From: Gammaproteobacteria bacterium
Lineage (GTDB): Bacteria; Pseudomonadota; Gammaproteobacteria; UBA6429; Thiohalophilaceae
Assembly (NCBI GenBank): GCA_022712915.1
Contig: JAFLJQ010000195.1
Location: forward strand, 1 to 59,921
DNA: 59,921 nucleotides
Reading direction: 5' to 3'
The translations under genes were made by a program, and so were the position numbers. Positions 25,963 through 36,292 of this stretch are shown here, piece by piece. The first letter of the stretch is position 1, and each line of letters opens with the position of its first letter. The notes below the pieces were generated by a model. It was not told where the DNA came from. It saw only the letters and a program-made list of their open reading frames with translations, and did no database searches.

Positions 25963-28900
25963 TTACCCTCGACGGCGACGCAGGAGATAAAACAACCCCA
26001 GACTCAGCATTACAGGTAACGTGGGATCAAACACCGCGTGTTGGTTAAGTGTACAACCGCCTCCACCTCCAGAGCCCAACTGATCCTCCGGGGTATCAAT
26101 TACATTCGTAATGGCAATCGTTACCACGCCCTCATCACTGAGTGCTCCATCATTAGCACTGACTGTCAGGCTGTAGTGTTTAATGCTTTCATAATCCAGC
26201 CCGGTGGCCACCGTGATAACGCCTGTGCCACTATCAATGGCAAAATGCCCGGCACTATTACCCAGAGTGATACTATAAACAGGTAATGTGCCATCCACAT
26301 CCGAGGCCACTATCGTGGCGACCGCCGTGCCCACAGCAACACCCTCAGCCAGGCTATAACCACCCGTACCAGTCTCAATCACCGGGGCATCATTCAAAAA
26401 GTTGGTCAGGCGAATATCGGCATTATTGGCATGGGCCGCCAGCCGACGCCAGGGGCTATGGGCAGGATTGGCCGGCGAGACGATACCGGCTTTAAGCACC
26501 CCCTCACGGGCTATCAGTATGCGCGCCCGCCATTGATAAAGCCCTTCGACTTGCTTGCTGATCGTCTGTGACAAGCTGCTACCCGCATCACCATATACCA
26601 GTCTCCAGGCTTCCTGAGTGTCCAGAATGCAACTCGCATCCCCAAAGGGCACAGCATTGGGGCAACTTTCCACCTGTAGCTTGACCGCCCCCCGACCCAG
26701 AGGGTGAGTAGCATGCAGACTCACGGTAAACTGCCCGGCAGCATAACTCCCGCCTAACAAGGCAACAGGGGCAATCGTCGTATTCTGCCGATATTGCCGT
26801 GCCTGAACCAGGCGACCATCACTGTTTCCGTGGTAGATGAAGGCCGCCCCTTCATTGTCCTCACCATTGTCATAGCGATCAGCGCCCACAATCACATCGC
26901 TGTAACCATCGCCGTTCACATCCCCTGCACTGGCCACGCTATTTCCAAAAGAAGCATAAACCTGATTAGACTCCAGTTGGACACTGGCGATCATGGCCAG
27001 CCCACCGGCACTGCCGTGGTAGACAAAGGCCGCCCCTCCATGACTATAACCAAGCGCCCCCACAATCACATCGCTATAACCATCGCCATTTACATCCCCG
27101 GCACTGGCCACGCTACTGCCAAACAAAGCACCGGCCTGGTTGGACGCCAGTTGGGTACTCACCGTCATGGCCAGCCCTCCAGCACTGCCGTGATAGACAA
27201 AGGCCGCCCCTTCACTGCCCTCGCCATTCCCATAGTATCTAGCCCCCACCACCACATCGCTATAACCATCGCCGTTCACATCCCCGGCACTGGCCACGCT
27301 AACGCCAAACTCAGCATAGGGCTGGTTGGACTCCAGTTTAGTACTAGCCGTCGTGGCCAACCCACCGGCACCGCCGTGGTAAACAAAGGCCTTTTCATAG
27401 GCCTCGCCGCCAGCTCCCACCACCACATCGCTGTAGCTATCGCCATTCACATCCCCGGCACTGGCCACGCTCCAACCAAAATTGGCATAGGCCTGGTTAG
27501 ACTCCAATTGGGCGCTCATGGTCGTGGCCAGCCCACTGGCACTGCCGTGATAAATAAAGGCCGCCCCTTCAGCAGCCTGGCCATTACTATAGGCATTAGC
27601 CCCCACAATCACATCGCTGTAGCCATCGCCGTTCACATCCCCGGCACTGGCCACACTAAAGCCAAGCACAGCACCAGCCTGATTGGACTCCAGTTGGACA
27701 CTGGCGGTCATGGCCACCCCCCCGGCACCACCGTAGTAGACAAAGGCGGCCCCTTCATCAGTCTCGTCATTGTCATAGCGGAAAGCTCCCACAATCACAT
27801 CGCTATAACCATCGCCGTTCACGTCTCCGGCACTGGCCACGCTACGGCCAAAATAAGCATCAATCTGATTAGACTCCAGTTGGACACTAGCGATCGTGGC
27901 CAGCCCACTGGCACCACCGTGATAGACAAAGGCCGCCCCTTCATTGGACTCACCATTGTCATAGCCAGAAGCCCCCACCACCACATCGCTATAACCATCG
28001 CCGTTTACATCACCGGCACTGGCCACGCTAGCGCCAAAAGAAGCGTCGACCCGATTAGACTCCAGTTGAGTACTCGCCGTCATGACCAGCCCACCGGCAC
28101 CACCGTGGTAGACAAAGGCAGCTCCACCCTCGCCATAGAAATAAGCCCCCACCACCACATCACTATAACCATCGCCATTTACATCACCGGCACTGGCTAC
28201 GCTAGTGCCAAAAGAAGCGCCGACCTGATTAGACTCCAGTTGGACACTAGCGGTTATGGCCAGCCCACCGGCACCACCATGATAGATAAAGGCCGCCCCT
28301 TCATTGTCCTCGCCATTAGCATAGCCAAAAGACCCCACGATCACATCACTATAACCATCGCCGTTCACATCACCGGCACTGGCCACACTAAAGCCAAAAT
28401 AGGCATTGGTCAGGTTGGACTCCAGTTGGACACTCGCCGTCGTGGGCAGCCCACCGGTACTGCCGTGGTAGACAAAGGCCGCCCCTTCATTGGTCGCGCC
28501 ATTGTCATAGAGACGAGCCCCCACCACCACATCGCTATAACCATCGCCGTTCACATCACCGGCACTGGCCACGCTAATGCCAAACTCAGCGCTGGCCTGG
28601 TTACTTTCCAGAAGCGTGTCAGTGCTAGAAGTCAACAAGGGGTCGACCAATAAGGGCCATTCGGCCTCATCATCATTGATCGTCAGTTTAATTTGCTTGC
28701 CCTGTCCACTCATACGGGCTGGTACAGGTTTGCCCCTGGCATCAAACACTTTGAGGGCGTCATACTGAAGTTGGCGGCCCGTGGCCGTGGTCAGGCGGAT
28801 AGACCCGGCATCCCCGCCACTGGTTGTCGCCCCGTCCAGGCGGATCACCAGTTGCACCTCACCCTTGCCCCTGAGTTTATTATGCAAGAGGAAACCGTGT

Positions 28901-29355
28901 TCCAAGCCTTTGGCACCATTGTCATACCATTCGGTAATCGAAGAGTTATAGCGATATTCGATTTGCCTGTCCTTTTGGACCGGCTGCGTAGGATTAATAG
29001 TCTTGAGCTGTTTTTCCCGGCCATAGTGACTGAGGCGCATATTTAACAACAGAGGCTCGTCTTTAGTTGTACGGTCATGCACCTGAATACCCTGCTCGGT
29101 ATAATAAATCCGCAGATTGTGCGCCCGGTTGGGGCTTTGTAGGCCTTTGTGGTTAATGCTAGGTAGATATTCTTTTTCAGCAAGGTCTTTTTTGACCTTC
29201 GCCAGCCAGTTGTTATCTGTATCCGTAGTAGCAATACTTTGCGGTGCCTTGTCTGCCACAGTCACCTGAACCGCCGCCTGAACAGACGCCATCACGCTCA
29301 TTAAAAATACAACAGAGAAAATAACGCACCAAATTCTATTTGCAATCCTACACAT
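25963..29355 (-). CDS. Giant secreted FG-GAP/cadherin repeat protein 2 with C-terminal anchor
   Basis: An 1130-residue paralogue of the protein at 18299-23500. The signal peptide ends near SVQAA (residue 28). The shared N-terminal domain (about 45-235) has GLQSPNRAHNLRIYYTEQG and EWYDNGAKGLEHGF nearly identical in both. Ten FG-GAP repeats (240-845) follow, each with FGxSVASAGDVNGDGYSDV; repeats 3, 7 and 9 are shortened. A linker domain and one cadherin-like repeat (about 990-1085) precede the tail GGGGGCTLNQHAVFDPTLP, a hydrophobic helix and RRRRG. This tail fits the JDVT-CTERM type of anchor, in which an intramembrane protease is thought to process the protein. AAAGGAGA before the ATG supports the start. 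It lies 134 bases after the kinase gene on the same strand. Confidence 0.9.
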   Translation of the reverse strand: MCRIANRIWCVIFSVVFLMSVMASVQAAVQVTVADKAPQSIATTDTDNNWLAKVKKDLAEKEYLPSINHKGLQSPNRAHNLRIYYTEQGIQVHDRTTKDEPLLLNMRLSHYGREKQLKTINPTQPVQKDRQIEYRYNSSITEWYDNGAKGLEHGFLLHNKLRGKGEVQLVIRLDGATTSGGDAGSIRLTTATGRQLQYDALKVFDARGKPVPARMSGQGKQIKLTINDDEAEWPLLVDPLLTSSTDTLLESNQASAEFGISVASAGDVNGDGYSDVVVGARLYDNGATNEGAAFVYHGSTGGLPTTASVQLESNLTNAYFGFSVASAGDVNGDGYSDVIVGSFGYANGEDNEGAAFIYHGGAGGLAITASVQLESNQVGASFGTSVASAGDVNGDGYSDVVVGAYFYGEGGAAFVYHGGAGGLVMTASTQLESNRVDASFGASVASAGDVNGDGYSDVVVGASGYDNGESNEGAAFVYHGGASGLATIASVQLESNQIDAYFGRSVASAGDVNGDGYSDVIVGAFRYDNDETDEGAAFVYYGGAGGVAMTASVQLESNQAGAVLGFSVASAGDVNGDGYSDVIVGANAYSNGQAAEGAAFIYHGSASGLATTMSAQLESNQAYANFGWSVASAGDVNGDSYSDVVVGAGGEAYEKAFVYHGGAGGLATTASTKLESNQPYAEFGVSVASAGDVNGDGYSDVVVGARYYGNGEGSEGAAFVYHGSAGGLAMTVSTQLASNQAGALFGSSVASAGDVNGDGYSDVIVGALGYSHGGAAFVYHGSAGGLAMIASVQLESNQVYASFGNSVASAGDVNGDGYSDVIVGADRYDNGEDNEGAAFIYHGNSDGRLVQARQYRQNTTIAPVALLGGSYAAGQFTVSLHATHPLGRGAVKLQVESCPNAVPFGDASCILDTQEAWRLVYGDAGSSLSQTISKQVEGLYQWRARILIAREGVLKAGIVSPANPAHSPWRRLAAHANNADIRLTNFLNDAPVIETGTGGYSLAEGVAVGTAVATIVASDVDGTLPVYSITLGNSAGHFAIDSGTGVITVATGLDYESIKHYSLTVSANDGALSDEGVVTIAITNVIDTPEDQLGSGGGGGCTLNQHAVFDPTLPVMLSLGLFYLLRRRRG

Positions 29356-29489
29356 CTTTGTACTCTCCTTTCGGTTTATCCTTAAATAATTGTTATCTTA
29401 TCGATATAACAATCCGCATCTCAAAAATAGGGGTAACATGTTTTACAGCATCATGCTGGGCGACATTAATCCAACATCATCCTTCGGCT

Positions 29490-31184
29490 TTAAAACCCAC
29501 CAAAGACACGCTGTTTGGGTATGGCTTGCTCAGCTTCGGCCTGAACTTCAGCTTGAGGTTTTACGGGCGTGTCCCTGCTTTGGCTTTGCTGTTTTTCCTT
29601 TGCGGCCAGTTGTTTATTTTTCAATTCAAATATTGTCTGCTGTGTTGCTGCGAGTTGAGGGTGTTGTGGAGAAATGCGGCTTGCACTTTGCACATAGGCT
29701 TCGGCAGTATCAAACTTATGTTTTTCAGCCTTGCTCACCGCAAGCGCAAGATATTTTTCAGCGACACGATTTATACCCTTCATGGCAGCTTTATTGTTGA
29801 CATCAATTTCCAGTATTTTTTGAAAAGAACCGTAAGCATCTTTTAATCTGTTTTTCGATAAAAGAGACTCTGCACTGACAACAAGGCGACTAATATTTTG
29901 TTCCATTTTGTGTATTTTTTTTGTCTTTTCACGCATAACCAGGGCAAGTCTTTCTTTTTCCGTCGCCATCCATTCACGCTCTGCATTTTCAGCAACCATC
30001 CGTTCACGGCTTTCACGTTCTTCATGTTCAGCCGCGATCCGTTCACGTTCAGCATTTTCCTTTATGATGGCAGCTTGTCTATCTCGCTCAATTTCAAGGC
30101 GTCTTAACTCAACCTGTCGCTCATTTTTATTGTTGTCTTCCGCAACGATTAACGGCGAGGCCTTATCCGTCAAATAGCTAAACAAAATCACACTGGCAGT
30201 AGACATAAACATGAATGCCACAATGGCAAAAACGTATTTTTGCTCGAATAGACCTTTAAACACATGTCCCTTTTGTAGCCACAGTGCTTTAAATGCACGT
30301 TTTTTTTTCGGGGACAACCAGGTTCTTTCACTGACATACACCTCACTAGAGTTTTTAGGCGGCATGATGATGGTGGCAAACTCAGGGGTAACGCGTAATT
30401 CTATGCGCTCGATATCTTTAATAATATCAGCAGCGCATGGATAACGTTCATGGGCATTTTTGGCCAGCAAGTTATTCAACAGAGGCTGAAAAATTTTAAG
30501 TTTTTCCGTCAATTTCGGGATGGGATCATTCACATGTTTATACATGATCGCCACAATAGAATCGGCACGATAAGGCACTACCCCGGTGAGCATTTCATAA
30601 AAAACAATACCCAGACTATAGATGTCTGAATTGGGTTTTATCTCAATCCCCTGAGCTTGCTCGGGACTCATATAGTGGGGCGTGCCAATAATCGTCCCTA
30701 CTTCGGTCATCCGGGTCTCCGAATGTTCCGCGCGAGCCACACCGAAGTCGGTAATAACAGGGGAACCACCTTCCCTGAAAAGAATATTTTCAGGCTTGAT
30801 ATCCCGATGGATAAAGCCCTTGTCATGAGCAAACTTTAGCCCCATCGACATCTGCTTTAAAATAGATAACGCCTTACTTGGCTCAATACCCGCCTTTATT
30901 TTATCCCCCAGTGATTCACCGGGCAGATACTCCATGGCAATGTAGTGATAGCCCTTATTCACATTAACATCAAAGATGGTGATAATGTTTGGGTGGCTCA
31001 TCCTGGCAACAATTCGCGCTTCCCGTAGAAAACGATCACTAAAAGCGGGATCAGCAGATAAATTGGGGTACATCAGTTTGATGGCTACATGCCTGTCCAA
31101 CCCTTCATGCAAGGCGAGATAAACACGGGCCATGCCTCCACGGCCCAATTCACGCAGAAGTTTGTAACCAGGCAATTCAATCAT
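29490..31184 (-). CDS. Membrane-anchored serine/threonine protein kinase
   Basis: A 564-residue Hanks-type kinase. The domain starts at once: GYKLLRELGRGGMARVYLA (glycine loop), HVAIKLMYP (ATP-binding Lys), FIHRDIKPENILF (catalytic loop), ITDFGVARA (metal-binding Asp), GTPHYMSPEQ and DIYSLGIVFYEMLTG. A single membrane helix lies near residues 315-336. Beyond it, presumably in the periplasm, are a long charged coiled coil rich in Glu-Arg repeats and a TPR-like region around VSAESLLSKNRLKDAYGSFQKIL, ending in a Gln/Pro-rich tail. No PASTA domain is present. I start it at the ATG at 31184 because the kinase core begins there; a GTG 13 codons upstream is possible. It lies between an outer-membrane protein gene and the second FG-GAP gene on the same strand. 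Confidence 0.92.
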   Translation of the reverse strand: MIELPGYKLLRELGRGGMARVYLALHEGLDRHVAIKLMYPNLSADPAFSDRFLREARIVARMSHPNIITIFDVNVNKGYHYIAMEYLPGESLGDKIKAGIEPSKALSILKQMSMGLKFAHDKGFIHRDIKPENILFREGGSPVITDFGVARAEHSETRMTEVGTIIGTPHYMSPEQAQGIEIKPNSDIYSLGIVFYEMLTGVVPYRADSIVAIMYKHVNDPIPKLTEKLKIFQPLLNNLLAKNAHERYPCAADIIKDIERIELRVTPEFATIIMPPKNSSEVYVSERTWLSPKKKRAFKALWLQKGHVFKGLFEQKYVFAIVAFMFMSTASVILFSYLTDKASPLIVAEDNNKNERQVELRRLEIERDRQAAIIKENAERERIAAEHEERESRERMVAENAEREWMATEKERLALVMREKTKKIHKMEQNISRLVVSAESLLSKNRLKDAYGSFQKILEIDVNNKAAMKGINRVAEKYLALAVSKAEKHKFDTAEAYVQSASRISPQHPQLAATQQTIFELKNKQLAAKEKQQSQSRDTPVKPQAEVQAEAEQAIPKQRVFGGF

Positions 31185-31293
31185 AATCCATCTTCTTTGT
31201 TCTTCTTCATAGTCAAAAAACACTTATTCCCAACGTATGACGATACTCATCATTCAATATCTAACGGATACCGGTTCACACTCATAGGCATCT

Positions 31294-32010
31294 CTAAAAA
31301 TTCAGATAATAAGCCGCTTCTATGCCTAAAATAGATTCATCAACATCCCCGACTGCGCTGAAATCAGTGAAACCATAATATTGATAAAAACTCCGCGCAC
31401 GCAAACCTGAAGTTTGACTAAGCGGATGGTTATAGCTTGCAGAAAAACTCAAGCCCATAGCATCGCCAGAATCATTTAAAGTGCTGGTGTTATAAATATC
31501 ACCAGTCATAAAGGCTAATGCACCACTGAATGATATTGATGAGCCATTATCCAGGCCAATAGCCTTACTGGCACCACCAAAAGGTCCATAAGCCTCAAAT
31601 GTAAGCCGATACCCTGGGTTATTGTCCCGATAAAATACAGATTTTCCAGACTTATAGCCCCCAAACACAGACCAGCCATTATCCAACAGATAGCCTGCCG
31701 TCAAGGCCATGTCAGACCGCTCAAAATCCCCTTCAAAATCCGGCCAGTCATGTGTCGCGCCTAAACCCTGGCTAAAGGAACCATCTACATACATGTTCCC
31801 GGTCGCATAAGTGACTCCAACCCCCGCGACCAGATATAGACTCGTGGCATCAGGCCCGGTTGAACCTTCACCCACCATCGTCAAGTCATAGGATGAATAC
31901 CCCACGGAGGCTCGGGCACGAAGCAAGTCATCACCTTCGGCCAATGCCTGCGACCCCAAAAACAAAAAACCACTGACGGTCAAAATAGTCCTAAATAAAT
32001 TCTTTCTCAT
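31294..32010 (-). CDS. Outer-membrane beta-barrel protein of unknown function
   Basis: A 238-residue protein with a signal peptide ending SQALA and then alternating strands with aromatic girdles (ARASVGYSSYDLT, SLYLVAGVGVTYA, MALTAGYLLDNGWSVFGGY), ending in YYLNF with the C-terminal Phe of barrels. This is probably an eight- to ten-stranded porin-like or OmpW-like barrel. GGGAG eight bases before the ATG at 32010 decides the start against one eight codons upstream. The terminal codons AAT TTT TAG fall in a stretch resembling a MITE end. The kinase gene starts 109 bases downstream. Confidence 0.78.
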   Translation of the reverse strand: MRKNLFRTILTVSGFLFLGSQALAEGDDLLRARASVGYSSYDLTMVGEGSTGPDATSLYLVAGVGVTYATGNMYVDGSFSQGLGATHDWPDFEGDFERSDMALTAGYLLDNGWSVFGGYKSGKSVFYRDNNPGYRLTFEAYGPFGGASKAIGLDNGSSISFSGALAFMTGDIYNTSTLNDSGDAMGLSFSASYNHPLSQTSGLRARSFYQYYGFTDFSAVGDVDESILGIEAAYYLNF

Positions 32011-32330
32011 AATAAACTCCCAAACACAGTTCAAACTATCTCAACTTAATTTTTTATGCGCGACAAAACCACCACCATACTCAGCAAATAAATCCTTAGA
32101 CCATCGATACCAAAGCACTAGACACTACAACCAAACACCCAGCAGACGGTTCAAGATAACCACAATAACACAAGTAATACCGTATCCCGATCACAGCTTA
32201 CTTGAGCATCCGGAGATACCCTTACTCGCCCCTTTTATGTAATATGAATTCGTGATTATTTTTTGAATATACGCGAAGCTCCCTGTGATAAGCAAAATTG
32301 GTACCGCACCCAGAATAATACATCCGCCAT
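32011..32330. other. Intergenic region between the barrel gene and the groL terminator
   Basis: About 320 AT-rich bases, presumably with the promoter of the barrel-kinase-FG-GAP gene set. No other feature seen. Confidence 0.5.
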
Positions 32331-32363
32331 AAAAAAGCCCCACCATAAATGGCAGGGCTTTTT
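32331..32363 (-). terminator. Rho-independent terminator of groS-groL
   Basis: On the minus strand AAAAAGCCC and GGGCTTTTTT flank a second pairing (GCCAT with ATGGTG) around a short loop, followed by T residues. It is placed about 40 bases after the groL stop codon. Confidence 0.88.
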
Positions 32364-32401
32364 ATATCGCTTGAAAAAAAGCGTTAAGGTTTTGGGGCTG
32401 C

Positions 32402-34081
<1,680 letters not shown>

Positions 34082-34113
34082 TTATGCGTTAATAGTGTTG
34101 AATATTCTGTAGC

Positions 34114-34401
34114 TTATTCAACAATACCCATGATGTCTTCTTCGCGCATGACCAGCAGTTCTTCGCCGTCAACCTTTACTTCAGTACCAGAATATTTACC
34201 GAACAGAATCTTGTCGCCAGCCTTCACATCAAGGGCACGCAGGTCACCAGAATCAGTGATCTTGCCATTACCCACAGCAATAACTTCACCCTGCATGGGT
34301 TTTTCAGTTGCTGTATCAGGAATCACAATACCACCAGCACTGGTGCGCTCTTCTTCCATACGACGAACAATCACACGATCATGCAATGGACGGATTTTCA
34401 T
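34114..34401 (-). CDS. groS: 10 kDa co-chaperonin GroES
   Basis: A 95-residue lid of the GroEL chamber. It starts [18 protein letters not shown], has the mobile-loop segment [18 protein letters not shown] and the [14 protein letters not shown] core, and ends [16 protein letters not shown] lies a few bases before the ATG. The first gene of the groS-groL operon, it lies 84 bases downstream of a perfect CIRCE element. Confidence 0.99.
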   Translation of the reverse strand: MKIRPLHDRVIVRRMEEERTSAGGIVIPDTATEKPMQGEVIAVGNGKITDSGDLRALDVKAGDKILFGKYSGTEVKVDGEELLVMREEDIMGIVE

Positions 34402-34485
34402 ACTTTCCTCTCCTCAAAAAGTCAATAAATTCATATATTAAGCCAGTCAATCGAACTGGTCTGTTAGTCAAATTCGAGCACGCTT

Positions 34486-34512
34486 TTAGCACTCAACTTC
34501 GATGAGTGCTAA
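34486..34512. promoter_or_regulatory. CIRCE operator (HrcA site) upstream of groS
   Basis: TTAGCACTC-N9-GAGTGCTAA, the full consensus with nine-base arms and a nine-base spacer and no mismatch. CIRCE is bound by the repressor HrcA, so the groS-groL operon here should be repressed by HrcA at normal temperature, whether or not sigma-32 also acts. hrcA itself is not in the window. Confidence 0.97.
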
Positions 34513-35422
34513 TAATAGCGGGCAAGTTTCACCTGTCAAGAGATAAGGACAAGATTTAGAATTTCAATGCCAGACCGACAATTATATCTGGCAGTTTTGC
34601 TATCTATGCGATAACCGAGTACTGCTCAGGGCATTAAATACCGCGATAGCGGTGTCAGCGCCACCTGGATGGCACCTTGCCCTCATGTATCCCATATACA
34701 CGGCGGTTCTAGGATTCTGACTCCATGCTTCATCCAACCTCCTGCTCTGCCCTCCATGGAAGGCGGAAATGCAAAAGGATGGTATGGAACAATCCTTACC
34801 ATGCAGTCGTCCCCGCAGTGCTTCCTTGCTTTCACGAAAAAGTCACTATTTATAGAAACGCCCTCAAACAAATATTGACTCTTGACCGCATAGCGTTAAG
34901 TACCCAATAGGGTGTTCAAGGTCGAGATAATGAATGACGATAGTTATAGAAGGTAAGAATAATATAGCCCTTATCGATTCAGGAGTGGCTAATCAAACTA
35001 GCCACCACGAATAGTGAACTGGCTGTTAAAATAGTGATACCAACACCAAATATCCCTTATGCCGATCCGGACAATGGGCAAGTATTACGTTGGAAATTCG
35101 TAAAAATAACGAAAATTTTGATATCGCAGAGATATCAATCTCGTTTTGGCAATATCTTAATTATTTACAAAAACATTCAGATCAAAAATGCGAGTGGATA
35201 CATAAACGGTTTAATATTGAAGCGGCATTTTTTCCGGCGTTTATTCAATAAATACTAAAAATTTCATAAGACAAGCGAAATGCCTGTGTTTTCACAAAAA
35301 GCGTCGGGACAGAGCAAGCAGAAAACCATGCGAATAACACGGCATATGTGGCCGATGGTGAGACCCAGCAGAGATAATCCCACATTTATCATACAAGTAT
35401 AAACTAAAATATTTACCGGGAA
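34513..35422. other. Long intergenic region between groS and fxsA
   Basis: About 900 bases with no gene I can support. A short palindrome ACCGC-GATA-GCGGT lies near 34640. From about 35020 to 35249 the plus strand holds a frame without ATG whose translation is protein-like (LEIRKNNENFDIAEISISFW ... FFPAFIQ) and could be a gene remnant. An overlapping ATG-less frame from 35034 is less plausible. Confidence 0.4.
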
Positions 35423-35866
35423 CTAATCATCCCGGCGTTCAAACTCACCTTCAATGGCATCCTGGCTCTGGGAAGGAGGTCGACGACCCTTTCCACCCTG
35501 GCCAAAACCACCCGTGAGGCCACGCTGTAGCACCGCAATAGCCAATTTCTGGCGAAGAGCAGGAATCAGGCACAGAAACCCAACCGCATCTGTGAAAAAA
35601 CCGGGGGTCAGTAACAACGCACCAGCAAACAATAATATGGCAGCCTCGATCATCGCGATCGCCGGTAATTCACCTCGCGAAGTGCTTTCCTGCAGGCGGC
35701 GAATGGTATTGATGCCCTGCATGCGTAACAGGCTGGCGCCAATCACAGCCGTCAGCACCACTACAAATACGGTCCACAGGGCACCTATCAGGCTACCAAC
35801 CTTGAGCAACAGGAATATTTCCAATAGGGGAACGCTTAGAAACAGGATAACGAGTATTCGAAACAT
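35423..35866 (-). CDS. fxsA: FxsA family inner-membrane protein
   Basis: A 147-residue membrane protein with three hydrophobic stretches (residues 3-20, 27-45 and 75-100) and family hallmarks PLLEIFLLLKVG near the start, GASLLRMQG, and FAGALLLTPGFFTDAVGFLCLIP. FxsA of E. coli blocks exclusion of phage T7 by the F plasmid; its normal role is unclear. The C-terminal tail is basic then acidic and cytoplasmic. It is often near groS-groL in gammaproteobacteria, as here. Confidence 0.94.
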   Translation of the reverse strand: MFRILVILFLSVPLLEIFLLLKVGSLIGALWTVFVVVLTAVIGASLLRMQGINTIRRLQESTSRGELPAIAMIEAAILLFAGALLLTPGFFTDAVGFLCLIPALRQKLAIAVLQRGLTGGFGQGGKGRRPPSQSQDAIEGEFERRDD

Positions 35867-35961
35867 GGTACCGGCCTTTAGCTTGAACTGTGCTTTAAAA
35901 TGATTGGAATCGTCATTATACCTTTTGCCCTGTGCACCGCTATGCTTTATCTTTAGTGTGC

Positions 35962-36291
35962 ATGCAAAATGAACCGCAACATATAATAGTCCTGTGTACC
36001 TGCCCGGACAATCATACAGCCACAGTGATCGCCGATAAACTGGTGGCAGAAGGCTGTGCCGCCTGTGTGAATATTGTGCCTGGGGTGGTGTCAGTCTATC
36101 AGTGGAAGAACAGGATTGAGCACAATAAGGAGTTGTTGCTGATTATCAAGACCCGGCAAGACTGCTACCCGGCACTGGAAGCCACGATTCAGGCGCTACA
36201 CCCATACGAACTTCCCGAGATTATTGCGGTCTCTATCGAACGCGGTTTGCATGAATATCTCAAGTGGATTGACCAATCTGTAGGAAAATAA
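35962..36291 (+). CDS. cutA: Divalent-cation tolerance protein CutA
   Basis: A 109-residue trimeric cytoplasmic protein linked to copper and other metal tolerance. Typical sequence is VLCTCPDNHTATVIADKLV, GCAACVNIVPGVVSVYQWKN, LLLIIKTRQDCYPAL and HPYELPEIIAVSIERG. I use the ATG at 35962, which fits the family's length; an in-frame GTG at 35932 would add ten residues. The stop is one base before the ATG of dsbD, so the two genes are probably translationally linked, an arrangement often seen. Confidence 0.94.
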   Translation: MQNEPQHIIVLCTCPDNHTATVIADKLVAEGCAACVNIVPGVVSVYQWKNRIEHNKELLLIIKTRQDCYPALEATIQALHPYELPEIIAVSIERGLHEYLKWIDQSVGK

Positions 36292-36292
36292 T

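Noticed and set aside
26794-28653. A 619-codon open frame on the plus strand
   Set aside because: It is antisense to the FG-GAP array of gene 2. The regular codon pattern of the repeats keeps the opposite frame open; its translation is a periodic His/Ile/Thr pattern mirroring the repeats and has no signal, motif or ribosome site.
34683-34910. Three overlapping short frames in the groS-fxsA gap
   Set aside because: They lie on both strands of the same short region, and their compositions (Cys/Pro/His-rich) do not look like protein.
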